A program made the position numbers and the translations under genes. A stretch of 6,605 nucleotides of DNA, taken from the NCBI GenBank assembly GCA_016199375.1, contig JACQGV010000033.1, positions 1 through 6,605 on the forward strand, read 5' to 3'. Source of the stretch: Chloroflexota bacterium (lineage in GTDB: Bacteria; Chloroflexota; Dehalococcoidia; SHYM01). The notes beneath the pieces were generated by a model that was not told the origin of the DNA, searched no databases, and worked only from the letters and a program-made list of their open reading frames with translations. Within the stretch, counting starts at the first letter, position 1. Each line of letters begins with the position of its first letter. Of the stretch, positions 5,599 through 6,605 are shown in pieces.

Positions 5599-6405
5599 AT
5601 GGCCGCTGCGGCCTTGCGCGGGGCGGGCTGGGCCTCCGGGCTCGTGGCCATCGCGTTGCTCGGCAGCGCCTGCGGGCCGCCAGACTCCAGCGCGGCTGCG
5701 CCCACGCCCACCGCGGTCACCATTCCCACCGCTTCCCTTCCCGCGACCTCCTCCCCTTCGACTCCGACAACAGCGGGCGCGCGGCCAGGCGGCGGAGGGG
5801 CGCCGATCCAGGCGAACGAGAGCGTGGTCACAGCCGTCGTGGTGTCAGTGGCCCCGTTCCAGCGGACGCGGGTGGCTACCGGTTGGCTTATGGAGCTCCT
5901 GCTCCAAGCCTCTCAAGACGTACCTGGGGTACCCAACCTGGCGAAGGGCAGCGTAGGAGAGCTTGTCACCGCTGAGACAGAGGAGAATGTCGCTGGCCTT
6001 GAGTTGGGAACAACTATTACCGCTCAGGTGGTATTTCTGGGGGAGGCGGGGCGCGGCCGCTTCTGGGCCACCTCGGTGCAGCCCCTTGCTCCCGGTACCC
6101 GCGCCCCTGAGGTGGGCGTGCGCCCCAACCGGTCCCTGATCCAGGGCGAGGTCCGAGGGGTGCAGCCGCGGGCAACGGGCGCCCAGCCCTGGGCCGTTAC
6201 CCTGACCCTCACCAACGCAGAAGTCAGCCCGCCCCTCGCCAGCTACCTCCCACAGGGGAAGGTGGGCACGACACTCATGATCCTGACTGGCGAAGCGCTC
6301 GCCGGAACGCTCCGGCTCGGCCAGCTCATCAGCGCTGAGGTCAGCCTGCAGTTGAGCGATACACTTACGGGTCTCATCGGGTCGAGCATACGCCTGGCCC
6401 CGTAG
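5599..6405 (+). CDS. Putative lipoprotein with two similar beta-rich repeats, function unknown
   Basis: I do not recognise this 268-residue protein. Residues 1-25 form a lipoprotein-type signal: an Arg at 7, a hydrophobic run (GLVAIALL) and LLGSAC, with C25 as the likely lipidated residue. Gly at -3 is unusual for a lipobox, so plain secretion is possible. Residues 26-70 are a Pro/Thr/Ser/Ala-rich linker typical of surface-anchored proteins. The rest falls into two blocks of about 90 residues, 74-163 and 178-267, which look like copies of one domain. Both open with alternating hydrophobic strands (VVTAVVVSVAPF; LIQGEVRGVQPR), share a central Trp-containing strand, then KGSVGELVTAET against QGKVGTTLMILTG, and LELGTTITAQV against LRLGQLISAEV. 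This suggests a small OB- or sandwich-like fold acting outside the membrane. It is followed after 23 bases by another exported protein gene, so the two may be co-transcribed. Confidence 0.8.
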   Translation: MAAAALRGAGWASGLVAIALLGSACGPPDSSAAAPTPTAVTIPTASLPATSSPSTPTTAGARPGGGGAPIQANESVVTAVVVSVAPFQRTRVATGWLMELLLQASQDVPGVPNLAKGSVGELVTAETEENVAGLELGTTITAQVVFLGEAGRGRFWATSVQPLAPGTRAPEVGVRPNRSLIQGEVRGVQPRATGAQPWAVTLTLTNAEVSPPLASYLPQGKVGTTLMILTGEALAGTLRLGQLISAEVSLQLSDTLTGLIGSSIRLAP

Positions 6406-6428
6406 CGCCAAGAGAAACCGCCGTGACC

Positions 6429-6605
6429 ATGCCAAGGCTGTTGTCGGCAAAGGGCCCTGCCCTCCTGGTGGCCGTCATTGTGCTTGCGGTACTGGCGCCC
6501 ATCGCCACGCCAGCGCCGAGGGAGGCCCGCGCTCAGCCCCAGGGTGATGGGAGCCCCCAGCCTGTGGTCGGCAACTCCCTCAAGACGGACATCTCGCCCC
6601 CACTG
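6429..6605 (+). CDS. Exported protein of unknown function, N-terminal part only (runs off right edge)
   Basis: Fifty-nine codons are visible, open to the window end. The product starts MPRLLSAKG, followed by a hydrophobic stretch (PALLVAVIVLAVLAPIA) and a probable Sec signal peptidase site after AREARA-type residues (REARA, then QPQGDG). The exported part begins with a Gly/Pro-rich segment and VVGNSLKTDISPPL. I cannot assign a family from this. The start is uncertain: GTG 6423 is in frame two codons upstream and has the purine-rich AGAG at 6411-6414 at a better distance (8 bases). ATG 6429 was kept as the more usual start codon. The gene lies 23 bases after the lipoprotein stop, with no terminator between, which suggests one operon. 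Confidence 0.68.
   Translation, partial: MPRLLSAKGPALLVAVIVLAVLAPIATPAPREARAQPQGDGSPQPVVGNSLKTDISPPL

Noticed and set aside
5310..5831. A 174-residue N-terminal extension of MutS
   Set aside because: The added part has no MutS similarity, overlaps the divergent lipoprotein gene, and would transcribe through the best mutS promoter. The family N-terminus begins exactly at ATG 5309.
5363..5956. A 197-codon plus-strand frame starting near an AGGAGGT-like stretch
   Set aside because: It is rich in Arg and Pro with no domain, and it overlaps the lipoprotein in another frame. That overlapping gene has a signal peptide and a coherent repeat structure, which this frame lacks.
1..6605. CRISPR array, tRNA or rRNA gene, insertion sequence or integrase
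   Set aside because: I found no regularly spaced repeats, no cloverleaf-like segment, no transposase or recombinase motifs and no terminal inverted repeats around the toxin-antitoxin segment.

Overview
The window is about 6.6 kb of GC-rich bacterial DNA, roughly 62-82% G+C in the 60-base stretches I counted by hand. It is centred on a mismatch-repair operon read on the minus strand. The protein style suggests a Chloroflexota-like or other high-GC lineage: a MutL with the endonuclease-type C-terminal domain, no Shine-Dalgarno site before mutL, and secreted proteins with Pro/Thr/Ser-rich stretches. That lineage call is an inference, not something the sequence proves.

Minus-strand layout, in the order of transcription: mutS (5309 to 2676), a small toxin-antitoxin-like pair (a DUF4258-family protein at 2679-2383, then a YgiT-type zinc-finger protein at 2386-2159), about 150 bases of spacer, mutL (2007 to 211), then the first 60 codons of an exported protein that runs off the left edge (182 to 1). 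mutS, the toxin and the antitoxin overlap by 4 bases at each junction (GTGA, then ATGA), so they look like one translationally coupled unit. mutL has its own apparent extended -10 promoter.

Plus-strand layout: about 290 bases of divergent upstream region (5310-5598), a putative lipoprotein made of two similar beta-rich repeats (5599-6405), and the start of a second exported protein (6429 onward) that runs off the right edge.

The most notable feature lies in the mutS-mutL junction. The last ~47 bases of mutS (2683-2728) are present a second time, imperfectly and with a 1-base frameshift, just upstream of mutL (2054-2100). The toxin-antitoxin pair sits between the two copies. The simplest reading is that the pair entered a former mutS-mutL operon at the 3' end of mutS. 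It supplied or kept an intact mutS tail on one side and left the old tail as a relic on the other, so mutS was not broken. This places an addiction-type module under the expression of a DNA-repair gene.

Functionally, MutS recognises mismatches. A MutL with DQHA, CPHGRP and C-terminal FGR motifs would nick DNA in MutH-independent repair. The two flanking exported proteins have no visible link to repair.
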